The notes beneath the pieces were generated by a model. That model had not been told where the DNA came from. It was given only the letters and a program-made list of their open reading frames with translations, and made no database searches. Below are positions 6,857 through 14,518 of a DNA stretch of 22,800 bases, piece by piece (position 1 is the stretch's first letter; each line of letters opens with the position of its first letter). The translations under genes and the position numbers were made by a program. The stretch covers positions 1 to 22,800 of the forward strand of contig CAQRYF010000023.1 in NCBI GenBank assembly GCA_948875265.1, given 5' to 3'. This DNA comes from an uncultured Clostridia bacterium. Lineage in GTDB: Bacteria; Bacillota; Clostridia; TANB77; CAG-508.

Positions 6857-8848
6857 TCATTTGTAGAAATTAAACATTTCACCTATATGATATTGTACTT
6901 TTCCTATTTTAGTATAACTATCAGAAAAACCTGGTATTAAATCATAGTTTAATTTTGTCAACATATATATAGCTGTCACTATTAATGATAATCTTATTAT
7001 AATTTCAAAAAAGTCACTTTTATTATCTTTTTGATTTTTTAAATATATAGTCCACATTGCACAAGCAAGCAATGACAATGCTGGTTGGATATCAACAGCA
7101 TATCTTTGATTTATTCCTGCCAAACAAGTATTTACAGAAAATATTATGACTGCTAAAATTGCTATAGTTACTATGAGCCATTTCACTTTATTTGTTTCAC
7201 TTAGCTTAATAATCTTTTTACTTAAGATAAATACCCCAAAATATGTGAACCAAACTATTCCTAATAAATTCTCATTATATATTATATTTCCATTAGTTAT
7301 ATTTGGATTAATTAAAGTAATAAAAGGAAAAGTTGGTCTAAAATTAGGAGGATTAAATAGATAAGCAATTGTACCTTCTATTGACCTACCTAAATCCATT
7401 TTTTGATCCGCAGTATTGTTTATTGTTAAATTATAAAATTGTCCAAATTCCAAAACATTGTCAAATCTTATATAATTATAATACATTTGTGCCAATGCAA
7501 TTATTATTATTGGAACTGCAAAAACTATAAATCTCTTTATCTCAATTTTCTTATCATGTATTATATATTTAAATATACATATAAGTATTGGTATTATATA
7601 TAACACGTATATTGGTCTAGAACAAACCATCATTGCATAGAATAGCCCTATACAAAACAATTTCAAATTTATTTTTTGATTATTTTCAAGTAATAATATT
7701 AAATATATAGAAAACAATCCCCATGCAATCCCGCATAAATCCGCTGCCTGGTAAAAATTTGCTGTCCCCATTAAAACTACTATCCCTGAAGATAATATTA
7801 ATGTTAAAAAACCAATTATTTCTGTGGTAAACCTTAATTTCACCTGATATTTATTAAGTATTTTAATGTATATTAATTTGAATAAAATTATACACATAGC
7901 ACTATATATAATACAAATTATATTACTACTTAAGTATATTTTAAATATTATTGCTATTGGCAGTAGCACCGTAAGTACTGGTACAATTCCGTAATAACAA
8001 TAATAATTACCATTGTAAAAAGCAAAATCAAACAAATAATCAACATTTGTTTCTCTTCTCTCAGTATAGTCCTGATAATTATTAAGATTAGTTAACAACT
8101 TCCTGCTTTCGTCATCGAATTCAATTTCTACTTTCCCATTAACTAAAGATTTTGTTAACATTTTATATGGATCTTCTCTTATCGCACTATTTATATACAT
8201 GTAATCTTCTAAATATCTTGAAAACGGTAATGCATAAGCAATATAACTTATAATTATTATTCCTATAATTGTTATATATGTTACTTTCTTCATATCTGGA
8301 TTTTTTTCGTAATAATTATTTATGTTTTTTACGTTACTAAAAAACATAACAAAGAATATTAGTAATAATACTCTATAAATATTAAAATCAAAGTACCAAG
8401 TATTTATTGTAATACTATCTAAATTTAATGTATTACCAGATTTAATAGTAAATTTAATTTTTTGACATTCTTGCATAGAATTTAAAACTATATATTCAGA
8501 ATTTTTAAAATCAACATTATATATAACATCTTCAAGATACTTTTCATCATATTTTGCACTATTGTCTGAAAATTTAGTAGTAATAACTACATTTTCTTTG
8601 TCACACGTATCTATATTTAATTTTATCCCATGAACTTTTTCATCTATATCAATTTCTATATTTTTAATATTTTTTCCATATTCTACTGTTTCATACTGTA
8701 TATTTTCTTGAGTTATATCTATTATTTTCTCTTCTAATCCAGAAAATTTTATTTGCCAATATCTAAAATTAAATAAAGTTATTTCAAGTAATATTGTAAT
8801 TATAACTAGTATTATAAATTTTATTATTTGTTTTCTATATTTTTTCAT
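6857..8848 (-). CDS. Polytopic membrane protein, GT-C-like, unknown function (663 aa)
   Basis: Large integral membrane protein. An N-terminal helix (about 8-28) is followed by an extracytoplasmic domain of roughly 130 residues (about 30-155; beta-rich, with Cys pairs in DTCDKENV and MQECQKIKF). A dozen or so further membrane helices follow to the C-terminus. Between helices the loop with YNGNYYCYYGIVP and the aromatic segment FYQAADLCGIAWG recall GT-C glycosyltransferases and YfhO-like proteins, but I see no diagnostic acidic motif in the first large loop, so the enzyme class is not established. The start at ATG 8848 has AAAGGAG with 11-nt spacing. It lies downstream of the prepilin-like gene in the same direction, separated by a terminator. 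Its TGA stop abuts the IS3 remnant, so the original C-terminus may have been altered by the rearrangement. Confidence 0.85.
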   Translation of the reverse strand: MKKYRKQIIKFIILVIITILLEITLFNFRYWQIKFSGLEEKIIDITQENIQYETVEYGKNIKNIEIDIDEKVHGIKLNIDTCDKENVVITTKFSDNSAKYDEKYLEDVIYNVDFKNSEYIVLNSMQECQKIKFTIKSGNTLNLDSITINTWYFDFNIYRVLLLIFFVMFFSNVKNINNYYEKNPDMKKVTYITIIGIIIISYIAYALPFSRYLEDYMYINSAIREDPYKMLTKSLVNGKVEIEFDDESRKLLTNLNNYQDYTERRETNVDYLFDFAFYNGNYYCYYGIVPVLTVLLPIAIIFKIYLSSNIICIIYSAMCIILFKLIYIKILNKYQVKLRFTTEIIGFLTLILSSGIVVLMGTANFYQAADLCGIAWGLFSIYLILLLENNQKINLKLFCIGLFYAMMVCSRPIYVLYIIPILICIFKYIIHDKKIEIKRFIVFAVPIIIIALAQMYYNYIRFDNVLEFGQFYNLTINNTADQKMDLGRSIEGTIAYLFNPPNFRPTFPFITLINPNITNGNIIYNENLLGIVWFTYFGVFILSKKIIKLSETNKVKWLIVTIAILAVIIFSVNTCLAGINQRYAVDIQPALSLLACAMWTIYLKNQKDNKSDFFEIIIRLSLIVTAIYMLTKLNYDLIPGFSDSYTKIGKVQYHIGEMFNFYK

Positions 8849-8899
8849 ATCGATTTTTACTCCTTTAAAAAATGAGTTTTATTTTTTATCTAAAAGAAA

Positions 8900-8927
8900 A
8901 AGGTGCAGCAGTCAATTACTACACCTT
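8900..8927 (-). terminator. Terminator after the prepilin-like gene
   Basis: AAGGTG (8900-8905) pairs with CACCTT (8922-8927), extended inward by several pairs including G-U. On the minus strand it is followed by TTTTTCTTTT. It lies 20 nt past the prepilin stop. Confidence 0.8.
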
Positions 8928-8946
8928 AAAATACTCAAATTATAAT

Positions 8947-10278
8947 TTATTTACTAATTTGCCATACATTATTCACTTTTTCTCCAATTTTTACATTTGA
9001 TTCTAATGCAATAACAGGTCTTACGCCATTTGAATGTGCAGTAACCGAAGAATTCCCAGTTATCCAAAAAACTTGATTGCCCTGACCATAATTTGATATA
9101 GATGGCACATAATAAGCATTATTTGCATAATTATCACACATAAGTAAATTTGTAGCTAACCAATAAGAATTGTTAGTTAATAAAACTAAAGTATCATTAA
9201 TGTCCTGATAATAATAATAGTATTTTAAAGTAACTTGTTCACCTGCATTCAAATCCTTCCATACTTTTTGAATATTGTCAAAATATCTCATTTGTACATA
9301 ACTAGTTTTATTCTCTGCTCCAGTCTTTAAATTAACAGACCAAATATTTGTACTAGAACCATATGAATCTACTCTCTTTTCATATCTATATTCATCTCCA
9401 TTAGTATTAGGTTTAAACCCTGTTATTGTGTTTATATCTTTTTCATTAATGCTTCTACTTCCATTAGCATCTGCAAATTTTCCTTTTGCCCAAAGTTTTG
9501 ATATTTCATTTAATTCTTGTACTACGTCTCCGCAACCAACTGCTCCTTGTATAATACTAACATTTGCTACTGGTTCTTCACTAGTTATTAATATCTTTCC
9601 ATTTTCTGTCCCTAAATATTTCCATTTAATTTTTTTAGAATCTTCTGTTAATGTAAATGTTTGTTGAGTATTTCCATTTTTATTAGCGGGAGAGATATAT
9701 GTTAATTCACCTGAAGAAACTCCTGTATAACAATCATAGTTAATATAATCCCCCAATTGTAACTTTGATACATTATTATCTTCTACTAATTGTACATTAT
9801 CATGTGTTATTACTAGTTCATACTCTATAGTTCCACTTATTTTTGCACTTGCATAACTAATTAATATTGTTTTGCTTTCAGTTGCACTTACTTTTATCGG
9901 ATTAATTGATGCAGTTTGTGCTTCTTTTATTGATATTGTATATCCTTTACTCTCTGGTAAATCTCCTTGTAACATCTCTATAATTGATTTACCTATAGTT
10001 ATACTTCCATCTGTATTAGTCTCTACAAACTTAGTTGCGTCAAACCCCGAATTTATTGCTTTTTGATATTCTATCTCTGCTTTTACTGCTTGAACTGCAA
10101 GTTTCACTTCCTCATCTACTTGAGCTATAATATTTTCTGTTTTTGCACTCTCTGCTTGATTTAATATTCCATTTTCTCCTGTAAGCATTGCAATTGTTAC
10201 TCCTGCTAGTATTAATAATACTATAATTGTTATTACTAATGCTATTAAAGTAATACCTCTATTTCCCTTGTTTCTCAT
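8947..10278 (-). CDS. Prepilin-like surface protein with DUF6273-like C-terminus
   Basis: 443-aa protein with a type IV prepilin N-terminus. The 8-residue basic leader MRNKGNRG is followed by the hydrophobic helix ITLIALVITIIVLLILAGVT, so a prepilin peptidase would cut after Gly8. The usual Glu at mature position 5 is Ala. The helix continues into an amphipathic coiled segment (to about 75) and a large extracytoplasmic beta-rich region. The C-terminal part has SYWLATN and NGVRPVIALESNVKI, resembling the DUF6273 module often fused to such N-termini in gut clostridia. No pilus ATPase, platform protein or prepilin peptidase gene is nearby, so it may be a minor pilin or simply a surface protein processed by machinery encoded elsewhere. 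ATG 10278 follows AAGGAGAGG. It diverges from a 63-residue XRE regulator; two dyads flank its promoter. Confidence 0.88.
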   Translation of the reverse strand: MRNKGNRGITLIALVITIIVLLILAGVTIAMLTGENGILNQAESAKTENIIAQVDEEVKLAVQAVKAEIEYQKAINSGFDATKFVETNTDGSITIGKSIIEMLQGDLPESKGYTISIKEAQTASINPIKVSATESKTILISYASAKISGTIEYELVITHDNVQLVEDNNVSKLQLGDYINYDCYTGVSSGELTYISPANKNGNTQQTFTLTEDSKKIKWKYLGTENGKILITSEEPVANVSIIQGAVGCGDVVQELNEISKLWAKGKFADANGSRSINEKDINTITGFKPNTNGDEYRYEKRVDSYGSSTNIWSVNLKTGAENKTSYVQMRYFDNIQKVWKDLNAGEQVTLKYYYYYQDINDTLVLLTNNSYWLATNLLMCDNYANNAYYVPSISNYGQGNQVFWITGNSSVTAHSNGVRPVIALESNVKIGEKVNNVWQISK

Positions 10279-10341
10279 ATCTTTCCTCTCCTTCTTTTGT
10301 TCTAGTATTTGTTTTTTCTTTCAAATTATTCATTTGTCTTT

Positions 10342-10357
10342 ATGACATTTTTGTCGT
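10342..10357. promoter_or_regulatory. Putative operator 1 (downstream of the prepilin transcription start)
   Basis: Imperfect dyad ATGACATTTTTGTCGT centred at 10349.5, with GACA/TGTC arms and one mismatch in the outer part. It would lie at about +4 to +19 of the prepilin transcript. An adjacent TTTGTC half-site (10333-10338) adds a third copy of the motif. Confidence 0.5.
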
Positions 10358-10367
10358 GTTCTGCTAT

Positions 10368-10396
10368 ATTTTATCTAAATATTTCTTTCAAGTCAA
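10368..10396 (-). promoter_or_regulatory. Promoter of the prepilin-like gene
   Basis: -35 TTGACT (10391-10396) and -10 TAAAAT (10368-10373) with a 17-nt spacer; predicted start near 10361 and a leader of about 82 nt. The promoter sits exactly between two TGACA/TGTC dyads. Confidence 0.65.
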
Positions 10397-10401
10397 TATG
10401 T

Positions 10402-10419
10402 TATGACAATTTTGTCATA
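10402..10419. promoter_or_regulatory. Putative operator 2 (between the divergent promoters)
   Basis: Near-perfect 18-bp dyad TATGACAATTTTGTCATA with 8-bp arms around a central TT, centred at 10410.5. This is 61 bp from operator 1, about six helical turns. It is just upstream of the prepilin -35 and close to the expected -35 region of the divergent XRE gene. Confidence 0.6.
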
Positions 10420-10441
10420 CTTTTTTTAATCTGCAATATTA

Positions 10442-10447
10442 TATAAT
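10442..10447 (+). promoter_or_regulatory. Probable -10 element of the 63-residue XRE gene
   Basis: TATAAT at 10442-10447 lies 29 nt before the start codon. No good -35 hexamer is present at 16-18 nt; that position falls at the edge of operator 2. This would suit a promoter that needs, or is blocked by, a bound regulator. Confidence 0.4.
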
Positions 10448-10476
10448 TAATATATTATTTACTATGGAGGTAACAA

Positions 10477-10668
10477 ATGATTCGACATTATAGATTGCAA
10501 AGTAAACTTACACAAGAAGAATTAGCAGAAGAGCTAGGAATAAGTTGGCGTCAATTGCAGAGATTAGAACATAATGAAGAAAAAACAAGAATTACCACCT
10601 TTAAGAAAATCGTAAAAGTCCTTAACATTCCAGATGACGAAATTTTGCGATTTATAAAAAGTAAATAG
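10477..10668 (+). CDS. Minimal XRE-family regulator (63 aa)
   Basis: The protein is essentially a bare Cro/CI-type HTH domain. Residues 1-20 hold the first helix and LTQEELAEELG, 21-35 hold ISWRQLQRLEHNEEK with the recognition helix, and 40-60 hold TFKKIVKVLNIPDDEILRFI. There is no room for a separate dimerisation or sensor domain. ATG 10477 follows GGAGG at good spacing. It is divergent from the prepilin-like gene, and the shared spacer contains two related dyads, so it is the natural candidate for the protein that binds them. That link is inference from position. A 10-bp-stem terminator follows at once, so it is a single-gene transcript. Confidence 0.88.
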   Translation: MIRHYRLQSKLTQEELAEELGISWRQLQRLEHNEEKTRITTFKKIVKVLNIPDDEILRFIKSK

Positions 10669-10688
10669 TATAGTTTTCAATTCTTATA

Positions 10689-10730
10689 AAAAAGTATCTA
10701 AAATTTCTTAAAAATTAAATGATACTTTTT
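10689..10730 (+). terminator. Terminator after the 63-residue XRE gene
   Basis: 10-bp stem AAAAAGTATC (10689-10698) / GATACTTTTT (10721-10730) with a 22-nt loop, followed by a long T-rich tail. It separates the regulator from the pflB promoter. Confidence 0.75.
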
Positions 10731-10751
10731 ATTTTTTGTCTTTTAAAATCA

Positions 10752-10780
10752 TTGCCAATATTTTCTTATTATGCTATTAT
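10752..10780 (+). promoter_or_regulatory. pflB promoter
   Basis: -35 TTGCCA (10752-10757) and -10 TATTAT (10775-10780) at 17-nt spacing. Transcription would start near 10787, so an ATG at 10795 falls inside the leader, and translation starts at ATG 10831 after GGGAGG. Confidence 0.65.
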
Positions 10781-10830
10781 ATTATTTGTAAAAAATGTTA
10801 ATAATAAATACAAATGATGGGAGGTTAAAA

Positions 10831-13068
10831 ATGGAATTTGAACAATGGAAACAATTTAAAAAAGGTGATTGGCAAAGTGAAATAAATGTAAGAGATTTTA
10901 TACAAAACAACTATACTCCTTATGAGGGTGATTCAAGCTTTTTAGTAGGAACTACCGAAAAAACAAAAAAATTATGGAATGAAGTATTAGAATTGTACAA
11001 ACAAGAACATGATAGTAACGGAGGTGTACTAGATATTGATGCAGAAACAATATCTACTGTTTCTAGTCATGAAGCTGGATATATAAATAAAGATTTAGAA
11101 GATATTGTTGGTCTTCAAACAGATAAACCATTAAAAAGAGCAATTATGCCTTTTGGAGGTATTAGAATTGTAGAAAAATCATGTGAAGCTTATGGAAGAA
11201 AGGTTAATCCAGAAGTAGCTAATATATTTCATAAATATAGAAAAACTCATAATGATGGTGTATTTGACGTATACACTCCAGATATTAGAGCAGCTAGAAG
11301 CTCTCATTTAATTACAGGTTTACCTGATGGATATGGTAGAGGTAGAATTATAGGTGATTATAGAAGAGTTGCATTATACGGTGTAGATGTTTTAATCGAA
11401 GAAAAGAAACAAGAATTAGATGTTCTAAATGTTGATGAATTAAATGTAGATATTATTCGTGATAGAGAAGAAATTAGTGAACAAATTAAAGCTTTAAACG
11501 AATTAAAAATTATGGCTTCAAAATATGGATTTGATATTTCAAAACCTGCATCAAATGCAAAAGAAGCTGTTCAATGGTTATATTTTGGATATTTAGGTGC
11601 TATAAAAGATCAAAATGGTGCTGCCATGAGTATTGGAAGAACCTCTACTTTCCTAGATATATATTTTGAAAGAGACCTAAAAAATGGACATATAACAGAA
11701 GAAGAAGCACAAGAAATCATGGACCATTTCGTTATGAAATTAAGATTAGTTCGTTTCTTAAGAACACCTGAATATAATGAATTATTTAGCGGTGACCCTG
11801 TATGGGTAACAGAAAGTATAGGTGGAATGGGAATAGATGGTAGAACTTTAGTTACAAAAAATTCATTTAGAGTCTTACACACATTAGAAAACTTAGGCCC
11901 AGCTCCAGAACCAAACCTAACAGTTCTTTGGTCAACCAAATTACCAGAAGGTTTCAAACGCTACACTTCAGATTTATCTATAAAAACTTCATCTATTCAA
12001 TATGAAAGTGATGATTTAATGAGAGTAACCCTAGGAGATGATTATGGAATAGCATGTTGTGTATCACCTATGAAAATAGGTAAACAAATGCAATTTTTTG
12101 GAGCTAGAGCAAACTTAGCCAAAACTCTACTATATGCCATAAATGGTGGTAGAGATGAAATCTCAGGAAAACAAATAACTCCAAAATTTGAACCTATTAC
12201 ATCCGAATACTTAGATTATGATGAAGTTATGGAAAAATTTAGTCAAATGATGGATTATGTATCAAAAATATATATTAAAGCATTAAATGCTATCCATTAT
12301 ATGCATGATAAATATTCATATGAAGCAATTGAAATGGCATTACATGATAGAGAGATTTTAAGAACTATGGCATGTGGAATAGCAGGTCTATCTGTAGTTG
12401 CAGACTCTTTATCAGCTATCAAATACGCTAAAGTAAAAGTTATAAGAGATGAAACTGGTCTAGCAGTTGATTATGAAATCCAAGGAGACTTTCCTACATT
12501 TGGAAATGATGATGATAGAGTTGATAATATAGCTGTTAATGTTGTAAAAATATTTATGAACAAATTAAGAAAACATCAAACTTATAGAAATTCAAAACAT
12601 ACATTATCAATCTTAACAATAACATCAAATGTTGTATATGGTAAAGCAACTGGAAATACACCTGACGGAAGAAAATCAGGCAGTCCATTTGGACCTGGTG
12701 CAAATCCTATACATGGAAGAGATACAAATGGAGCTTTAGCAGTTATGAATTCAATAGCAAAATTACCATTTAACTCAGCAGAAGATGGAATATCATATAC
12801 ATTTTCAATAACACCTGGAACACTTGGAAAAGATGAAGAAGCAAGAATAACAAACTTAGTAAACATGTTAGACGGCTATTTTGCACAAACTGGACATCAT
12901 ATAAATGTAAACGTCTTTGACCGTAAACTATTAGAAGACGCAATGGAACATCCAGAAAAATATCCACAATTAACAATAAGAGTTTCAGGATATGCTGTAC
13001 ACTTTACAAAATTAACAAGAGAACAACAACTAGATGTAATAAACAGAACAATACATGAAAGAATTTAA
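10831..13068 (+). CDS. pflB: Formate C-acetyltransferase (pyruvate formate-lyase)
   Basis: Glycyl-radical enzyme that converts pyruvate and CoA to acetyl-CoA and formate in anaerobic cytoplasm. The 745-aa protein is close to the E. coli length of 760. The active-site pair Cys409-Cys410 is in GIACCVSPM, and the radical Gly720 is in RVSGYAV, 26 residues from the C-terminus. Other landmarks are MPFGGIRI (106-113) and TGNTPDGRKSGSPFGPGANP in the C-terminal half. ATG 10831 with GGGAGG 5 nt ahead is the start; an in-frame ATG 12 codons earlier has no ribosome site. It leads a two-gene operon with pflA, separated by 61 nt containing a hairpin. All catalytic residues are intact, so the enzyme should work provided an activase is made. 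The pflA copy downstream carries a one-base frameshift. Confidence 0.97.
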   Translation: MEFEQWKQFKKGDWQSEINVRDFIQNNYTPYEGDSSFLVGTTEKTKKLWNEVLELYKQEHDSNGGVLDIDAETISTVSSHEAGYINKDLEDIVGLQTDKPLKRAIMPFGGIRIVEKSCEAYGRKVNPEVANIFHKYRKTHNDGVFDVYTPDIRAARSSHLITGLPDGYGRGRIIGDYRRVALYGVDVLIEEKKQELDVLNVDELNVDIIRDREEISEQIKALNELKIMASKYGFDISKPASNAKEAVQWLYFGYLGAIKDQNGAAMSIGRTSTFLDIYFERDLKNGHITEEEAQEIMDHFVMKLRLVRFLRTPEYNELFSGDPVWVTESIGGMGIDGRTLVTKNSFRVLHTLENLGPAPEPNLTVLWSTKLPEGFKRYTSDLSIKTSSIQYESDDLMRVTLGDDYGIACCVSPMKIGKQMQFFGARANLAKTLLYAINGGRDEISGKQITPKFEPITSEYLDYDEVMEKFSQMMDYVSKIYIKALNAIHYMHDKYSYEAIEMALHDREILRTMACGIAGLSVVADSLSAIKYAKVKVIRDETGLAVDYEIQGDFPTFGNDDDRVDNIAVNVVKIFMNKLRKHQTYRNSKHTLSILTITSNVVYGKATGNTPDGRKSGSPFGPGANPIHGRDTNGALAVMNSIAKLPFNSAEDGISYTFSITPGTLGKDEEARITNLVNMLDGYFAQTGHHINVNVFDRKLLEDAMEHPEKYPQLTIRVSGYAVHFTKLTREQQLDVINRTIHERI

Positions 13069-13078
13069 TGATTTTAGG

Positions 13079-13104
13079 GACGGAGGAAAAAATCATCCTT
13101 CGTC
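13079..13104 (+). promoter_or_regulatory. Hairpin between pflB and pflA
   Basis: 9-bp stem GACGGAGGA (13079-13087) / TCCTTCGTC (13096-13104) with one G-U pair and an 8-nt loop, 10 nt past the pflB stop. The following run (TTAATTTCTT) is only moderately U-rich, so it may terminate partly or protect the pflB 3' end, giving more PflB than PflA. The pflA ribosome site AAAGGAG lies 11 nt beyond. Confidence 0.6.
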
Positions 13105-13129
13105 TTAATTTCTTAAAGGAGATGCATAA

Positions 13130-13862
13130 ATGGAAGAAAAAGATATAAGATATTATGCAAAAGTTCATTCAATAGAATCTTTTGGAGCTGTCGATGGCCC
13201 TGGTATTAGATTTGTGCTTTTCTTACAAGGTTGCCATTTGAAGTGTAAATATTGCCATAATCGCGATACATGGGACATAAATACAGGTGATTATAAATCA
13301 TTAGATGATATTTTTAACAAAATTATAAGATATAAAAATTATATTTATCCAAATCGGCGGTGTCACTGTTACAGGAGGCGAACCTCTTTTACAGGCTAAA
13401 TTTTTAGTTGAGCTTTTCACTAAGTTAAAAGAAGAAAATATTCATACTTGTATTGATACTTCTGGAATGCTTGCTTTATCTGATGATATAAAGTTGGTTT
13501 TAAGTTTAACTGATTTAGTATTACTCGATATTAAACATATTAATGATGAAAAGTGCAAAAACTTAGTTGGAAAATCTAATAAATTAGAATTAGAATTTGC
13601 AAAATATTTGAGTGATAACAACATTCCTATTTGGATAAGACAAGTTCTTATTCCTGGCTATACTGACGATGAACAGGATTTGTTAAAACTAAAAAAATTT
13701 ATTTCAACTTTGAAAACCGTTGAAAAAATAGAACTTCTTCCTTATCATGATATGGGAAAATATAAATGGAAAAATCTAGGTAGCCAATATGAATTAGAAA
13801 ATGTAAGAAATGCAACTGATGAAGATATTATAAAAGCTAAGAAGGTTCTAGGAATTACCTAA
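13130..13862 (+). pseudogene. pflA: Pyruvate formate-lyase activating enzyme, interrupted by a one-base frameshift
   Basis: Radical-SAM activase that installs the glycyl radical on PflB. The frame starting at ATG 13130 (behind AAAGGAG) carries VDGPGIRFVLFLQGC and the cluster motif C-x3-C-x2-C (Cys35, Cys39, Cys42 in GCHLKCKYCHN). After KNYIYPN it shifts out of frame and stops at 13397-13399. Omitting C13355 restores PNGGVTVTGGEPLLQAKFLV and a frame running to 13862, for a total of 243 aa, a normal PflA length. The downstream part holds the SAM-binding GGEP motif, LLDIKHIN and WIRQVLIPGYTDDE, all well preserved. Everything but the one base looks intact, so the lesion is recent or a sequence error. 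As read, the product would be a truncated 89-aa protein without the SAM site. Confidence 0.92.
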
Positions 13863-13871
13863 AACCTTCTT
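13839..13871 (+). terminator. Terminator of the pfl operon, overlapping the pflA stop
   Basis: AAGAAGGTT (13839-13847) pairs with AACCTTCTT (13863-13871), with an inner TAGG/CCTA stem and a 5-nt loop. It is followed by TCTTCGGTGTTGTTG. The last pflA codons form the upstream arm, as in adhE. It may also serve the convergent gene at 13902. Confidence 0.7.
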
Positions 13872-13901
13872 TCTTCGGTGTTGTTGTGTTTGAGCTAAGG
13901 A

Positions 13902-14336
13902 TTACTTATAAAAGAATCTCTTTAACAATTCTTCTTTGCTATAATTTGAGAACAAATCTCCTTCATCATTCTCTCCTATGCAATACGCTATATTCGCTGC
14001 AATATATGCCCATTTACCCTCTACTTTTCTTAAACATCCTGGTATGTCTGTATATTCTTCAAACATTTTATAATCTTCAATGTTTATCATAATACAAATA
14101 AGACAAATTTCCAGAACATTCTTAGGAAGAATCTGATATTCTCCTTTATAGAAAGTATATGCATATCCTAACTTTTTTCTATCCTTCATTAGTTCTCTAA
14201 AATCATCTAGTTTTCCACCTAAAACTTTTTCCTCATTTTCGAAAACTTCAGCTTTATTTTCTGCACTTGCTAATTTTTCTATGACATTTCTATCTTTTAA
14301 AAACCTCACAAGTTCATTCATTGTTTCTGCCCGCAT
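13902..14336 (-). CDS. Orphan protein of unknown function (144 aa)
   Basis: I do not recognise this protein. It starts at ATG 14336 behind AGGAGG with 8-nt spacing. The N-terminal ~50 residues (NELVRFLKDRNVIEKLASAE, then VFENEEKVLGGKLDDF) form two or three charged helices with a faint likeness to the helical Nif11 leader domain. That is weak, and the rest does not look like a modified peptide core. The remaining part has a hydrophobic helix VLEICLICIMINI (73-85), three more-or-less conserved-looking Cys residues and the segment KVEGKWAYIAANIAYCIGEN. There is no signal peptide. It is convergent with the pfl operon and is preceded by its own promoter. Function cannot be deduced from context. 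Confidence 0.7.
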   Translation of the reverse strand: MRAETMNELVRFLKDRNVIEKLASAENKAEVFENEEKVLGGKLDDFRELMKDRKKLGYAYTFYKGEYQILPKNVLEICLICIMINIEDYKMFEEYTDIPGCLRKVEGKWAYIAANIAYCIGENDEGDLFSNYSKEELLKRFFYK

Positions 14337-14410
14337 ACTACCTTCCTCCTACTATTTATAGTTATAAATTGATATTTTCACTCAAACACATCTACCAATT
14401 TATGTTAAAC

Positions 14411-14439
14411 AGTATATCATATTCTTTTATCTTAAGCAA
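14411..14439 (-). promoter_or_regulatory. Promoter of the 144-residue gene
   Basis: -35 TTGCTT (14434-14439), 17-nt spacer, and -10 TATACT (14411-14416) with an upstream TG giving an extended -10. The -35 matches that of the M23 peptidase promoter. The leader would be about 68 nt. Confidence 0.55.
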
Positions 14440-14476
14440 TGCATTTATCTGAATAAATATAGTATAAAATAAAAAT

Positions 14477-14512
14477 TTGCCAAAAGGCTAGCTTTATACT
14501 CCCTTTTGGCAA
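14477..14512 (-). terminator. Terminator after the winged-helix gene
   Basis: Perfect 11-bp stem TTGCCAAAAGG (14477-14487) / CCTTTTGGCAA (14502-14512) with a 14-nt loop, ending on the minus strand in a T-run. It starts 6 nt beyond the stop codon. The TTGCCAA core is shared with the terminator at 4981-5023. Confidence 0.88.
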
Positions 14513-14518
14513 CTTGCT

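Noticed and set aside
10795..10830. Upstream in-frame ATG of pflB as the real start
   Set aside because: It has no ribosome binding site, while GGGAGG directly precedes ATG 10831, matching the family's N-terminus.
11610..12976. Minus-strand open frames opposite pflB
   Set aside because: Shadows of a strongly conserved gene; no ribosome sites or recognisable protein.
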